Assembly (NCBI GenBank): GCA_022432975.1
Contig: CM039508.1
Coordinates: forward strand, 49,007,646-49,071,645
Direction of reading: 5' to 3'
Source: Begonia masoniana
Taxonomy: Eukaryota; Streptophyta; Magnoliopsida; Cucurbitales; Begoniaceae
DNA: 64,000 nt
Under the pieces are notes generated by a model. The model saw only the letters and a list, made by a program, of their open reading frames with translations. It did not search any database and had not been told where the DNA came from. Both the position numbers and the translations under genes were made by a program. Below, piece after piece: positions 13,001 to 26,226 of this stretch. Every line of letters starts with the position of its first letter. Position 1 is the first letter of the stretch.

Positions 13001-13164
13001 AAACAAGTAGGAGAAACATCAAGCAATTGGATAAATAATCTAACATTACCAAGCATGCGATTCGAGCATCCGGTATCGATGATCCATTGAGCGGAAGAGT
13101 CAAACTTACCACTCGACTTTTCGGTTGAAGAAGACTGCCCTTTTGAAGAGTTTAGCATGTTCAC
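10020..13164 (-). pseudogene. Copia pol remnant (protease, integrase, RT, RNase H)
   Basis: Segments in order on the minus strand: protease with the active-site context WIIDTGCSNRML (near 13080-13040); GAG-pre-integrase, MGHPSRKVDLLL (12667-12404), with paired Cys (CDICLKAKQ); integrase core (12397-11960) with CDNGKEFT; RT (about 11290-10560) with [18 protein letters not shown]; a catalytic region reading LVLVDDIIIIG, where the usual Tyr of YVDD is lost; and RNase H (10424-10020) with CDSDWASCPLTRKS, EAEYRSMA and FCDSQTALYIA. Several frameshifts and stops separate these parts. The final part of RNase H is missing. Confidence 0.85.
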
Positions 13165-13269
13165 AAGCGTAGCCCATAGATCATTCGAGAGACCAGGAAT
13201 GCCATAACGATCAGACTCCTGTACGGGTGCCGAAGCAACAGACTTCGAGGTGGTTGTGACATGTGCTAC

Positions 13270-14300
13270 CTACCCGCGGCCGCCTTTACCTGCACTCTTT
13301 CCTCCCCCTCGTCTAGACTTGCCTCTGCCTCTACCTTGCCCTCCATTGGTGCGGTTCTCGGAATACCACCAATCTGGGAACTCAATCCGTTGAAAACAAT
13401 TTTCTTGTTCATGTCTAGGTTTGGCGCAATGAGAGCAGACGCCATTGGTTCGAGGCCGTTCATTTCGTCCCTTAGCAGCCCCATGCGCCGCGAAGCCGAC
13501 AACATCAGAATTGGTTTCACGGTCTCGAGCAACAATTTGGTGACGTTCTTCAGTCATGATTTTAGCAAAGAACATGTTTAAGCTCAACAAAGGGTCCATC
13601 ATCAAGATATCGAAACAACAGTGCCATAACTAGTGGAATCCAAACCAACAAGAAAATCATGAACCTTTTCACTCTCTTTCTCTTTGGCATTTGTAGCAGC
13701 AGCGGCACAAGTACACGTCGGAACAGTAGAATATCTCGCAAGTTCATCCCAAATCTTCTGCAGTTCATTGTAGTAATTTACCACCGAGTTGCCGCGTTGC
13801 TTGCAAGCACCCAAAAGTGTCTTTAACTCATGGATTCTCGGACTGTTTCTTATCGAGAAACGTCGTCGGATATCGTCCCACGTGTCTCTCACATCGTCAG
13901 GTTGGGGGCGGATAAGCGCAGGACTGGATCAAGAGTATTATGAATCCATCCCACGAGTGTGGAATTAACTGTCACCCATAAAGATGCTTCTGAAGTTCCT
14001 TCCTTCGGTTTGGTTACAGCTCCATCGAGGAGCTTGTTCTTTGCTCAGAAATTATTGTGCATCGAACAAACTCATTCTTTGTAGTTCTCACCACGTAACA
14101 CAATAGGACAAATTGTGATTTGTGGTCCGTTGGAGGGATAAAGATAGTAGGGTGATGTGGAGTCAATGGGTTTGATGATCTTGTTGTCACCCATGACGAG
14201 ATGTCGATAGTCGCTTTTCGTGTTGGGAGATTGAAGGTTTCAGTCACTAGAGAACGATTGAAAAAAATTGGTCGTTGGTTGGTACTAGATCTTATGCTCT
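13270..14300 (-). pseudogene. Copia gag remnant (UBN2-type gag plus zinc knuckle)
   Basis: Three broken pieces in the expected order. The 5'-most part (about 14300-13930) is a decayed gag N-terminus. The middle piece (13892-13602) reads TWDDIRRRFSIRNSPRIHEL and WDELARY, typical of UBN2/copia gag. The last piece (13605-13270) carries a zinc knuckle, CSHCAKPRHEQENC (C-x2-C-x4-H-x4-C). The pieces are in different frames with stops between them, so no intact gag is made. Confidence 0.8.
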
Positions 14301-14305
14301 TGAGA

Positions 14306-14317
14306 GGCTCTGATACA
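14306..14317 (-). other. Copia primer-binding site (initiator tRNA-Met)
   Basis: The plus strand reads GGCTCTGATACA, equivalent to the 3' end of plant initiator tRNA-Met (GGCTCTGATACCA) lacking one C. This is the usual primer site of plant copia elements and lies upstream of gag, in the right place. Confidence 0.75.
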
Positions 14318-15828
14318 AAAAAGAATTTTGTAGAATGATTTTTCATGTCATTGAATTTGGCCGTAGCCTTGGATTTATACAAAAACTAATTCTATCGTTT
14401 CTTGTGCAGTAAGAATAATTACATAAATAACAAAGCTAATCTAAGAAACAAATAAGCTAAGTTATGAAAGGATATCAATGATACAGCTCGTCTTGAAATA
14501 TCGAAGCCTAAAAAAATATTTGCAGAATATTCACAAAGATAATAACAAACTACCCATATTAACAAGCAGTAAAGATATCATGATCAGAATTAACCTTTGC
14601 TCCTGTTTCATAGCAAATTTCACACAAAGGAATGTCGCTACTACGGAACCAACTTCGCAAATCAAGGAACGATCTCACACTAAGCTTAATTAAACCCTCA
14701 GGCGAGCAGGTCAGCCATTGATCTTCTACATGATCAAGATTCGCATGAGGACTGCATGAACTATAAATTCACGCGAATCCAAAAGCAGTAGGTTGTGGAA
14801 TTCATTAAAATTATGAACGGAGAGAAGGAAAATCACGAAAATTGTTTGGCCGGAAGAAAACCGTTAAAAGAAATCGGCTTCGAAGTTTGTTGGCATGAAC
14901 GCATTGCCTTAGGTATTTATAGGAAGGCTTAAACATGGCGGGAGCACCTCGAAGACGTTTCTCGTTATTTACAATAAACAATAATCAAAACTTTTAAATA
15001 AATAAAAATTAATCTAAATTTATTTAATTCTTGGATAAATTACGTATTATCTTTTAATCTAGGGATAAAGTGCAAGTCGATACTTTACTAGACACTAGTG
15101 CATAAACGTGCAATGCACGTGTGTAGTCATACGATATAGGGCCCACACGATGCATCCAATTGGGCAACGAAGCCTCATCGTGTCTCAACACAACTTGGCT
15201 TCTAACGTATTGTCTCGTAGTTCTTCTTAGTTAAGGCTCAACTGTGGGTGGCCAGTAGTGGTTATTCGATATGCGAGGGTTGAATGCATTGCACAACTGC
15301 ATGCTCTCAAGCATTCGAAAGACGAGCCGAGATGAGATGTTTTCGGTTTTTCTTTATTCGACAAGAACTAGCAAAAGAAAATGCTTACAAATTCTAGAGA
15401 AATGATATCAAAACATGCAAACAACATCATAAATACAATTCTTTCAAACGTTACACTATGAAGTTCAGTTCAATTCCGACCTAGAACCAGACCGAACTGT
15501 GGCCTAACGGGTTCCCCATACATGGAACCGTTACGGCCACTTTCTTATCACCAAGTAGTTCAATGGCAATTTTTTGTTTACAAAAAGTGATTTTGTTAAT
15601 TAGGTATAGTTTAAGGTTTTTCTTATAAATTATCCATTATTGTATGTAATTATAGAATATTAATATTAATATTAATTTAATAATTAATTATTCCGAAAAA
15701 GAGTATAATCGGGCCGGAGCACAGGAGAAGAGTCACAGACAACACGGGTAATCTGTTTTTGTTCATACTGAATTTCTCCGTAGTATTTTTTTCTCCTTCG
15801 TTCTAGGTTATCGCCGATTGGCTTCGCG
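14318..15828. other. LTR remnant and intergenic region upstream of SERRATE
   Basis: The first few hundred bases probably include the degraded copia 5' LTR. The remainder has no recognisable gene. The stretch before 15829 (AT-rich near 15590-15700, then a C/T-rich leader) should contain the SERRATE promoter and 5' UTR, but I cannot place a clear TATA element. Confidence 0.4.
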
Positions 15829-18800
15829 ATGACGGAGGTGTTGAATATGGCGGCCGATGAGTCAATCGATTCCCGCCGGGAGGGGAAGGAGAAGTCCGTT
15901 GAGGAACCCCACTCCTCGCCACCCCCGCCCCCAGTTAGAAGGCGGGAGAGAGACGACAGAGAACGGAGGGACGACCGGGATCTGGAACGCCCTCAGAATC
16001 GGCGCGGAGACATTTCTGATCGCAACCGCTCGCCGCCACTTCCCCCGCCTCTAAGGGAGAGAGACAGAGATAAGGATTATAAGCGCCGGAGCAGCCTTAG
16101 CCCTCCTCCGCCTTATAGGGATAGGAAGCACTCGCCTCCTAGACGTTCATCTCCACCGCCTCATAAACGTTCGAGGAGGGATGATGGGGGTGGGTTTGAG
16201 GGAAGGAGGGGTAGTCCTAGAGGAGGATTCGGACCTGGTGACAGGAGGTGAGATCCGTTTACTGTAATTCTTCTGTTGTGTATGGTGTGTGGTGATCATT
16301 TGGTTTTCTAGTTTAGTTTGTTTGAAAAAGTTCTTGAGAAATTTTGTGGTAATTAAAAGTTTGATCGAGGTATTCGTCTATTGGACCCAATTTGGAACTC
16401 GGTAAAATTCAATGTGAACACGAGTGGTGTGGTTTCGAAAAGTATGAGGTGGTTCGTTTATTCTTAACTTAGAAATGGGATCAGTGTCGCACTCTCATTC
16501 CCAAAGCTCAAAACTCCTTTAAAAGATACTTTTAAAATCATGGTCCTAGTTTAAATGGGGGCATGTCTCTGTGATGTATAAGTAATTGAGATCGCCCATC
16601 CTACTTTATTTAGGATATGGAACTTTATCTTGTTGAAGCGTGGATCCTAATACTGTCGAAGGCAACAATTAGATGCCCAATGTACTTGATAGATCTGTAA
16701 TGAGAACTATGGGCCTCTACTAAAGTTGTTTCCACCAATAATTGAACTGCTGCCCCTGACTCCTTAAGTAATAGTAGGTGTCTTATTTTTTGTCCAAGTA
16801 GAATTATTCTTTTTGTGGTCAGTAGAATAGGTATAATAAAATTTTGATGGTTAATGACAGTGAAGTGATTTATCTGTCATTAGTTTCACTGGCTTTATGG
16901 GGCAGTTGTTTGTTTGTGTTTGCTAACAAAATCTTACCTTTACTCACCTCCGCCTTACATTGATTAAATATTGCATTTCTGGAAACTGGTTTTTTAAAAG
17001 ACATTACCATCATATTTACCTAAAGCTCCTCTTTCTCTGAATGCCTAGTTGCCTACTTGGTTTTCAAAATTTGGCGCCAAATTGAATTAATAAATATGCC
17101 TAATTTTACAGGTTTGGATTTGATTATGGTGGAGGAAATGAGCGTGACATGCGAGGCAGGCCTGGGTATGCTGATGAAAGGCCCATGGGTCGGTTCATTG
17201 GTCGCTTATCTGTTGGTTATCAAGGTGGACCTTCCGGTAAATAGTTACTGTAGGACAAATTAAACTTTTCAAGGGCCTGTATAAAATGAGTTGGCTTGGG
17301 CTTTTAAACACAATAGTAACCATTATTATCACACAAAGTCCTAAGGGGTATGAAGTATATAGCCAATGAAGTAAATATATGTAACTATTTTTTACCCAAA
17401 GCCTCCAAAATAGAATAATTAGACCAAGATTATGAGTTTTTTTTTTGTATTGTAGTAGAAAAGGAAGTATTGCTTGGTTCTTTTGATGTGAACAGTTTGG
17501 TAACATTATTTATTTTTTTTAAATGGGGGGTGATGTCGATTGGCAATCTAAGTTGAGGACTAAAGTGAGATTGCTTGTTGCACACTCTTTGTGGAAGATG
17601 ATTTATTTTATGTCGATTTTTATGTGCATACAAAGATGGTCAAAGAAGTGATGTCAAATCAATGAGTTGCATGGACAAGTCATGGAGCAAAATTTTTTCT
17701 AGCGGAAGTTTGAAGAAATACTAAAGGAGAAATTCTAGGGAAGTGAATAAATTAATATTATAGTCAAAAGTCTCTTTTTAATATTCACCACAACTCTTTA
17801 AATAGAGTTCGAGTAATGGTCTAATGATCTACTATCCTTAATAAGATAAACTAAATATCTAGGAAATTTTTTTAAAAAGTTAAGAAAACTTTTAAAAAGA
17901 TAAAATCTATCTAAAAAGTTGAACAAATAAAATCTAACTAAAATAAGAGATAATAAAACATTAAAATATCCTGCTCATGGTATTGGGCCTGTACTGTATT
18001 AATGTCCATGTATTCTTTGGAATTTCTGTTTCATATGTAATGCTCAGTATTCAGTTATGATGATAAAAAAGTTCCAACACGATAGTTATTCATGTTCTTT
18101 ATGACATATTTTATGCTATGGTCCTGGTGTGTCTAGAATTAGAGTATAATGTTGCTATTGATCATCATGTTTTTTTGCGTCCATTCACTCTTCTATTTGT
18201 TCTCTCCAGAATGGGATACAAACCGCAGTTCTTACAATGATGTTCCCAACACTTTTAATGCTCCAAGGTTTGTATCAAACCTTTCATGCTGTGGTGTACT
18301 TTATACAGTCTTCGTTTTTTCTATTTGCCTTTTCATGCTAATTTTATCATTTTCTTAAAAAAGTATTTGAATTACTTGAAATATTCTTTTGCTACGTGTC
18401 ATTCTTTATTTACATCATACTATTTTTCCGTTCTAACATGTAGTTGCACTATTAATGAAGTAGGCAATACATAAAAATGTTGTTGGTGAAGGATTAAAGT
18501 GCAGTCGCAGCGGCTAAATTTGAAAGAATCTGTTGACAGTTTTTTTATGCCCTTTTTGGTTTATCTTGATCTCGTATTTAGTTTTGCTTGGTAGGTGACT
18601 GCCTATACAGGTGTGATGGGTAGATTTGGGTAGGATAGGGTGTTTTTACATTCTTCAAATTTTCTGGGCAAGAATGAAAAAGGAGGTTAGCTAATATAAT
18701 GGAGGATGCAAAATCCACCCAAAGAGAACAAAATAAAAGGCCAATAAAGTTTGAGGTATAAAGTTCTGAATACAAAAACGAAGGATAGTTCGTAATTATT

Positions 18801-21800
18801 ACTAGAATGAGAGTAACATATAATGCATTTGGATAAGTTAGAGATTCTAGGTTTTAAGACAGGAGGAGAGAATAGTAACCGACAATACTTTCTGTGTATT
18901 ATGATAATGGTATATACAAAATATATAAAAAATAGCATTAGCTTCTGCAGTGCCATATGACAATACACGAGAGGTAGACAAATATTACAAAAGATTTCAA
19001 AAGAGAGAGAGAGAGAGTCATGAATTTAGTGTGACCAACTTAGAAAGAGAAGGCAGTGGCTTGCTGATGGATAGAGGCATAACAGGACATGATTCATGCT
19101 CAAAAAACTTTTTTAATCTCTAGGTACAACCTCTTAACTACTAAGATTAAATGACTGTTGGATGTGGCGTAGATTCGTTGGTCTAATATTTTTAATTGTT
19201 ACGTTATTGATGAAAATAGTTTGTACTGATGTGCTATGTCAATCTTAGTATTTCTAGGGGTTGTGTGTACCTCCATTTCTTTTTTTACTTCTAGGAGGAA
19301 TTACCATGCCAGATAGTAGATACTCTTTTTTTTTTTGGTGCTGTCAGTTTGGAAGGTATTTTGAGTCCAGAACCTTTGATTTTTTATGGAGGAGGTCTAA
19401 TGTTTCCATTTATCTCTATTTTATTTGTGCTATATTCGTGTTCTTTTTATCAAAAAAAAAAAAAGATACTTCCTTCCTATGCCGTTCTCTACTTGTAATT
19501 TTAGAATCTTGTAAATTTGTATCTGCAGGGAAGGTTTGATGTCTTACAAGCAATTTATGCAGGAACTGGAGGATGATATACTACCAGCTGAAGCTGAGCG
19601 CAGGTATGTAATAAACTGTAAAGGGTATTAGTTTAGCCTTTTACTTTAATTATTATCTAAGTCATGATTACTTTTCAAAAGGTTTCATTCGCTTCTTTTT
19701 GGGCAGATATCAGGAATATAAGTCTGAGTATATTTCAACTCACAAGCGTGTCTTCTTTGATGCTCATAAAGACGAGGAATGGTATGTCCCACCTACAGAT
19801 GCAAAACATTTTTGGTTCATGTGCAGTTTCTAACTATGCTCGGGTCTATAGGTTGAAAGACAAATATCATCCTACAAACCTTGTTTCTGTTATTGAAAGG
19901 TACGTTGACCTTTCCTCCTTCCATAAAGAAAGATGTTGAGTTCTGTTTAAAGTTGGTGCAAACCTTTGTGCCGATTCCATTTATGTCTTATTTGGGTTAA
20001 TATTCGTAGGAGAAATGAACTTGCTAGAAGGGCTGCAAAGGAATTTCTGCTTGATCTGCAAAGTGGAACACTGGACTTGTAAGATTAGGTTTTGTGCTTG
20101 TCTTTAAATAATGGCTAAATATTTACCGTTGTAGATTTTTTTTCCAAATCATGCAGAGGTCCTTCTATTAATGCCTCATCTTCAAGTAAACCAGGTCAAA
20201 CTAGTGAACCAAACTCTGATGAAGACATAGAAAATGATGGAAAAAGAAGACGATATGGAAAAGGACAAACAAAAGAATCTGAGTCACTAGCAGCTGCTCC
20301 TAAGGCTCATCCAGTGAGCTCTGAACCTAGAAGAATCAGATTTGATATTGAACAAGCGCAGGTCATTATAGGTAAGCTTGACATGGAGAAAGGAATTGGA
20401 GAAAATGTTTTATGTCGAACGGAAAGTGACAAAATTAGTAGGGATAAATCACATAGCGGATCCTCTGGTCCAGTCATCATAGTAAGGGGTTTGACGTCTG
20501 TTAAGGGTCTCGAAGGCATTGAGCTATTAGATACACTTATCACATATCTTTGGCGCATACATGGAGTAGATTATTATGGAATGGTTGAAACAAGAGAAGC
20601 TAAGGGCTTCAGGCATATAAGACCAGAAGGAAAGAGTTCCGATACTGTTGGTAATGGAGTTGAGTGGGAAAAGAAGCTTGATTCATATTGGGAAGAGAGG
20701 TTAAAGGGTCAAGATCCTTTGGAAATTGCGACAGGTAAAGAGAACATAGAGGCCACTTCTCTTGAAGCCTTTGATCCTTACATTCGGAAGATTAAAGATG
20801 AAAAGTATGGGTGGAAGTATGGGTGTGGAGCTAAAGGTTGCACCAAGCTTTTTCACGCTCCCGAGTTCGTGCACAAGCATTTGAAATTGAAACACCCTGA
20901 TCTTGCAGTGGAGTTGACATCCAAAGTATGTGAAGACCTTTATTACCAGAACTACATGAAGTAAGTTTTGGTTCTGATTACTAGTTATATGGGATCTAGT
21001 TTACAAGTCAATGGATAATATATAATTATGCACATTCTCAGTGATGCAGATGCTCCTGGTGGAACTCCTGTTATGCAACAACCTCTTCCGGTATGTTTGA
21101 TTTATTACTTTCTAGCATTCAGATCCAGATGTATACTTGCATTTTGTTTGAACGGGGCAAGGGTAGAATAGGGACCTGGAAAGTGGGTTTAGGGAATAAC
21201 TAGAACTTCTCGCATGAAATGTGCAGTCTGAAAAGATTTGAAAGAGTGGCGCTTCTTTTTTTCTTCTTATAATCAACCACTCTTTGAATTCTCCCAGGCA
21301 TCTCGCTTAGTGGCTAGGATTTAAGTTGCTTAACAACATTTGTTAACTCTTTGGTTTCTTTCAGTTGTTCGATTATTGAATGAAATGTTCACTGGATTAA
21401 TTCTTTTTGGCAAATAAAAACTGAGTGAACCATGAGTGACATTTTAGACCCTCAATGAGGGCAATGACTTCCAGAATGAATTCTCAGAAGAACACAATTG
21501 TTTTCCTTGTGTGTGGTTCGCAAGACTTTTTAGAGTTTTAAATCCCATAAACCTTAGCCAATTTTACAAAACTTTGCTGTTCAGAATATTGAAGTGAGCA
21601 CTTTTTCATTCCTTCACTTGAATTTTCATATTGTGGTAGTACATTTTTTGCTTTCAACATTTTGAACAAGGTTTTGTTTTGGCTCTGAGCTTTCCCATGG
21701 TTGATATTTAAGTTTTTTTTGTTCTCATTTCTTGGTTGTGATGCAATATTGCTTTACTAAAGTGACAATATCTAATAAATTTACTCACGGTTTTTCTGAT

Positions 21801-23581
21801 AAAGAAGGACAAGCTACAAAGAAGAAGGATGGCTTTAGAGAATCGATTGAAAGATGATCGCGGTAATCGGAGAGAGCGTGATATCCGAGCAGGTGCTGGA
21901 GAAAGATGTGAAAGAAGTGGGGCAGATGAATCCAACAATGATGACACGGATGGAGGAAACCGTGATGAACCCATTTATGATAGTTTTGGTGGACAAGGAA
22001 TAGCTGTCCCTTCCTTTTCCACGGATATTCCTCCTCCAGTATTGATGCCTGTTCCTGGGGCCGGGTATATTAAGCACTATGTTCTGCAGTTTTTTTTTTT
22101 CCAGAAGTTGTTTGTTCTGGTTTGATCATGTTATTTAATGGATCAAATGTTGTTGTTTTTCTAGACCATTAGGGCCTTTTGTTCCTGCCCCACCTGAAGT
22201 CGCAATGCGGATGTTGAGGGAACAAGGGGGTCCAGCTCCTTTTGAAGGCGCTGGAAGAAATGGGAGATCTGCATCCCAGTTAAATGGACGAGCCCCAATT
22301 CTTGCCTTATCCTCAGGCTTCCGTCAAGATCCTCGTGGCTTACGGAGGTAATCTCTAATGAGCTTTATCTCTTTGTTGATGCTATCTTGGTAAGATTTGG
22401 CTTTATTTCGTACTGCATAATTTTTTATAAGAATATTTCTTATAGCTTGATTGGGTCATCTGAATATGGATTAATCTCTTTTAGTCAGTTTGAGACTCCA
22501 CCAAAATCAGAGCTCAAAATGAAAAAAAACAATAATAAAAAAAGGGTGAGGAAACCTTCCAGAAAATTCTCGAGTTTCTTTTCTATTTTTTTTATCTTGA
22601 CTTTTGTTGCTGTGTTTGAATGCCCGTGATTAGTTCATTTGCCATTTATCACGTTTAGTTGTAATATCATTTTCTCCTGAATTCTAAGTTTCTTAAATGA
22701 TTAATTAATTTTTAACAACTGAATAGTTGTTGGTAGTTTAGGATATGGAAATTATTTTTCTAAAAAAATAAATGAATTGTGAACGATAAATAAAATAGCT
22801 GACAATATGTTACTTAAGTTATAGAAATATAAGTGATTGTGACGCTATTAATGATTAATTGTTGTAAGTTTAATACCTACTGGATCTCACTGTCTCAGTT
22901 TTGTGCAACTTATTGAATTTTGCACTGGGCAAACTGGGTATGATCAGCTTCCCTTGTTCCATTTTATTTCTGATCAACTTGTATTTATCTAATAATAGGT
23001 TTGTTACCTCACTTGTTTAGAGAACCATAACTTCATTTCAGTTTAAAACCATCATAATGGCAATCTTCTTATCTTTATTATAAAAAGTTTCAGACCTTGT
23101 TCACCCATTTCGTCGATTTGTATCATCACGTCACAAAAGGATAATGGCCTAACTAATGATAAAATCTGTACATATTGGGAATATATTAAGGTGATATTTT
23201 AGAAATTAATATTAGATGATAGAAATATATCATGAGGTAGTTTAGGTATTATAATTGTGTTAATTTATTATAAATAGAGGGTATATGAGTGAGTTAAGGT
23301 AATTATTGAATATTGTCTCCAAGTGAAATTCTCTCTCAGAAGAGTCTGTTTTACGGGTAGTAGTTCGTGGTTGTTTCCGAGTCAATTTCTCCCGTTGTTT
23401 TCTATTTCCGTTTGTGTTATTTTGGTTGTTTTCGTTCAATGACACAGTTCTATGCCTCATCACTCTACTTTTTTTTTTTTTTTTGTCAATGGTGATGCTT
23501 AAGATAATATGGTGATGCAGTTATCAAGACTTGGATGCCCCTGAGGATGAAGTAACAGTGATAGATTATAGAAGCTTATAG
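15829..23581 (+). CDS. SE: SERRATE, zinc-finger RNA effector (twelve exons)
   Basis: Exons by hand: 15829-16247, 17112-17236, 18210-18267, 19529-19603, 19707-19781, 19852-19899, 20010-20078, 20157-20960, 21042-21090, 21805-22064, 22165-22347, 23521-23581. All are GT-AG and in frame, giving 741 residues (Arabidopsis SE is about 720). The N-terminus is a disordered Arg/Pro/Ser-rich tail. The conserved core starts at about residue 200 (YKQFMQELEDDILPAEAERR). The single C2H2 finger lies at about 510-537 (CGAKGCTKLF...HKHLKLKH). The C-terminus ends DAPEDEVTVIDYRSL, as is typical of SE. SE works in the nucleus with DCL1 and HYL1 in pri-miRNA processing and with the cap-binding complex in splicing (family knowledge). 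Exon 10 could start at 21808 instead of 21805. A second in-frame ATG lies at codon 7. Confidence 0.95.
23167..23450 (+). repeat. Possible solo LTR fragment in SERRATE intron 11
   Basis: Within the 1.17 kb last intron is a block beginning TGTACATATTGGGAATATAT. A TATAAATAGAGGG promoter-like motif sits near 23270, followed by a C/T-rich stretch, and the block ends near TTCAATGACACA. Layout and size resemble a short copia LTR (U3, TATA, R/U5). I could not identify a target duplication or a second copy, so this is an inference. Confidence 0.4.
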
Positions 23582-24862
23582 GTATTGTCTTACCTCCTTT
23601 CTCCATTGGCTGAACACTTGTGTTGCAAATTCGTTTCTCGAACTTGGGGTGTTTGTGTCTTGTGGTGGCTGTTTAGATATGCGAAGCAAACTTGCAGACA
23701 GTGATCGTATAACTAAAAAATGCTGAGCTGATTGGACATCATATTTTGCATAGCAAGTAGTTTTCTATAGTTGCTCTTCAATCTTTTAAGTTTGATGGCT
23801 CTTAACGAACTTAGTTTATGGATATGGATTGTACAGATTGTCGTCAATTAACTCTCTCTAACAAAAATGGGATTGGTAGCATTTCACCAAAAGATAATGA
23901 ATCTTTGGGACTGTGTCTGTACATATATATGCAATTATTTGTTAGTATAATAGTTTTAATTTGACTAGTGATTGTGGCCTATTTATCTAAACGATAGGCA
24001 GAATCTAGATTATTGTCATTTTTTTTACTGGTAAATTGCTGGTTGTATTGATATTTATAAAAATTAAGATATTGTGTGACGTTACATTTTCTCAATGTTC
24101 ATTTTTTTTTTTTGGGTTTCATCACCTGTTACTTCAAACATTGCTGATTGTATACTATGTATTGTTGAACAGCGTGTAGGATCGTCAAGCCTGTTGATAG
24201 TGGCTCCATGAAGAGGACCATGGGCATGGCATTCTGGCGAACGAGACAATTAGACTTGTAAATTAATATTTTGTTACAACTAAACCTATGTTAAAAATAT
24301 TTATTAAATACAAATTTTCCAGGTGCGTGCAAAAATCACTACTTAACAGGTGTCCTGACGTGAAATTGTGAACCATTCCTTCCAATTTTTAGGTTTTTAT
24401 GGAATTCTATCAAACGCGCCACCACCCTGTTCTCTGCGATGAGCCTGAGGCATCAATGATTATAAGATGAAGTATGTGTTATACTTTAAACTTAGAGGTG
24501 AAGAGTACAGAGACTTTCGAAGTTTTTTTTTTCGAGCTATGTTTCTGAACAAAGGGGCGTCAACAGTTAAGTCATTGTCCTTAGAGTTGACAATGACTTC
24601 ACATCCTCATCATAGTTTAATGTGGTACAAGGATCAATTCAACACCCACGCCAATCCAAATTGTACGATTAAGTCATGTACTAATAATAAACATGAAGGA
24701 CAGCCAGAATTCAGACATAATTCCTCAGATTTAAAGATTTTGAAGCAACTCATATAAACCAGAATTCTTAAGCAATTTACATATGCACTCTTCCATGTTA
24801 ACAAATTTCACTCACAATTGCCCATGTGGTTTCCACTATGGAAACTGACTACAATGTGGTTC
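23582..24862. other. SERRATE 3' UTR and intergenic sequence
   Basis: The stretch after the stop codon is T-rich and probably contains the SE 3' UTR. No other gene is recognisable. The last part (about 24700-24867) is the left flank of the Athila-like insertion and continues at 34731. Confidence 0.5.
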
Positions 24863-24867
24863 ACAGT

Positions 24868-26212
24868 TGTTGTGCGAAAAGCACACTACGCAAGTGCACG
24901 TTATCGTTACCAAGTAGTATATAAAAATGTCGATCCCACGGAGATAGAAACTCTTATATTCTACTAATTTATGGAATATCAACAAATAATTAAAATGGAA
25001 TTAAAAGATGATTGGATGACTCAGATTGACCTAAACAAAATATTCAACGAAGAAAATTAAAACAAGTTAGCACAAAGAATTACGAGAACACAAATTGAAA
25101 ATATGATTCGGTTTCGATTTCCCTTGCTATTAATTTCCTATGGGTTAATTCAAGTTACTTTTGATTGACTAGAATTTCTAATTAATTACGGAGATGACGT
25201 CACGTAATTTAGTCGTTTTTCCTATTGCTTTTACAATTCAAGAAAAGCCAACATGATGAAACAACTAAAATCAGCCCAACTCTCAACGTGTCACAAGGGT
25301 TTGAGTGAACATGACAAAACACTCGGACTATTGTCTGTCACGCACAATAATCCCCAAGGTAACTTGGCACACGTCCTAACAACCACTTATTGACGTAAAC
25401 ATGGCGTCCTAGACTCTATATTATGGACAAGCATAACATAAAGTAAACAATCAGCACATGCCAAATTAATCAACAATAAAAAGAGAATAACCCTTCGAAA
25501 ATCAATAACTCAGTACTCTCTAATCAAATCAATTGAAAGTTAGTTCATAATTGTGCAAAAAAAACAAATCATGAGATTCAGAGAATTCATACAATAACAC
25601 AAAGAAATAATAATATTTTTGTTCAGAGAGAGAGATAGAGAAGAAGAAGAAGAGCTGAAGTCGTTCAGAATTGCCGCCCCCGGTACGTGATATTTTGTCT
25701 TCTTCTTCCCCAAAAAAAAAACTTTTTTTCTTTCAGCGTCAGATCCCCTTTTTTTGATGATTCTTCCTCCTTTTCTTTTTCAAATTTTTTCTTTTTTTTT
25801 TTTAATTGATCTCCTAGCTTGCTGCCACATGTGTGCCACGTCAGCCCTAATCGGATCAGATGGTTTTTAAGCAATCTTTCCTGATCTTTCTATATTTGAA
25901 TTTGCTAAAAAAAAATCTTGCCAAAGATCTTCTCTTTCAATCAACGGCTAGATGTGGCTTTATTTTGCCCAAAATCCTGTGAATCAAATAAATAAAATGC
26001 CAAACAAAAATTCAATGAACATATCTGTCAAATTTCATACAACTAAAGGCATGGAAACCGTATTTCCTGGAAAATGCAGCAGTGCTACTACAATGCTGTG
26101 GCATTGCTCCAATATTGTTTTAAAACGTCGTTTCAGCATTCTTTTCAGTACATTTTTCCTATCATTTGCACATCCAAATGAGTGTATAATAAGTCTTTTT
26201 CAAGACTTAACA
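24868..26212 (-). repeat. 3' LTR of the Athila-like element (1,345 bp)
   Basis: On the element's coding strand it starts TGTTAAGTCTTG and ends GCACAACA. It is almost identical to the copy at 33383-34725. It contains A-rich and T-rich runs and a GA-rich stretch near 25625-25650. The frames inside it have no recognisable product. Confidence 0.93.
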
Positions 26213-26226
26213 CACCCCCAAACTTA
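26213..26226 (-). other. Polypurine tract next to the 3' LTR
   Basis: The coding strand reads TAAGTTTGGGGGTG immediately before the LTR start TGTTAAG. Position and composition are those of the Ty3 polypurine tract. Two further copies of the motif lie upstream at about 26881-26896 and 27249-27265. Confidence 0.85.

Larger units (their letters stand above)
10020..14317 (-). mobile_element. Truncated Ty1/copia retrotransposon
   Basis: Reading the minus strand from 14317 downwards gives a primer-binding site, then gag, protease, integrase, reverse transcriptase and RNase H. That order (integrase before RT) defines copia. The 3' end breaks off inside RNase H near 10020, and no 3' LTR was found. 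Reading frames are interrupted by many stops and shifts, so the copy is dead. Beyond 14317 the minus strand has a TATAAATCC box-like motif (near 14370-14378), compatible with remnants of a 5' LTR, but I could not define the LTR ends. Confidence 0.85.

Noticed and set aside
13261..13581. Plus-strand frame opposite the copia gag
   Set aside because: It is the antisense shadow of the zinc-knuckle region; the minus-strand reading has clear gag motifs.
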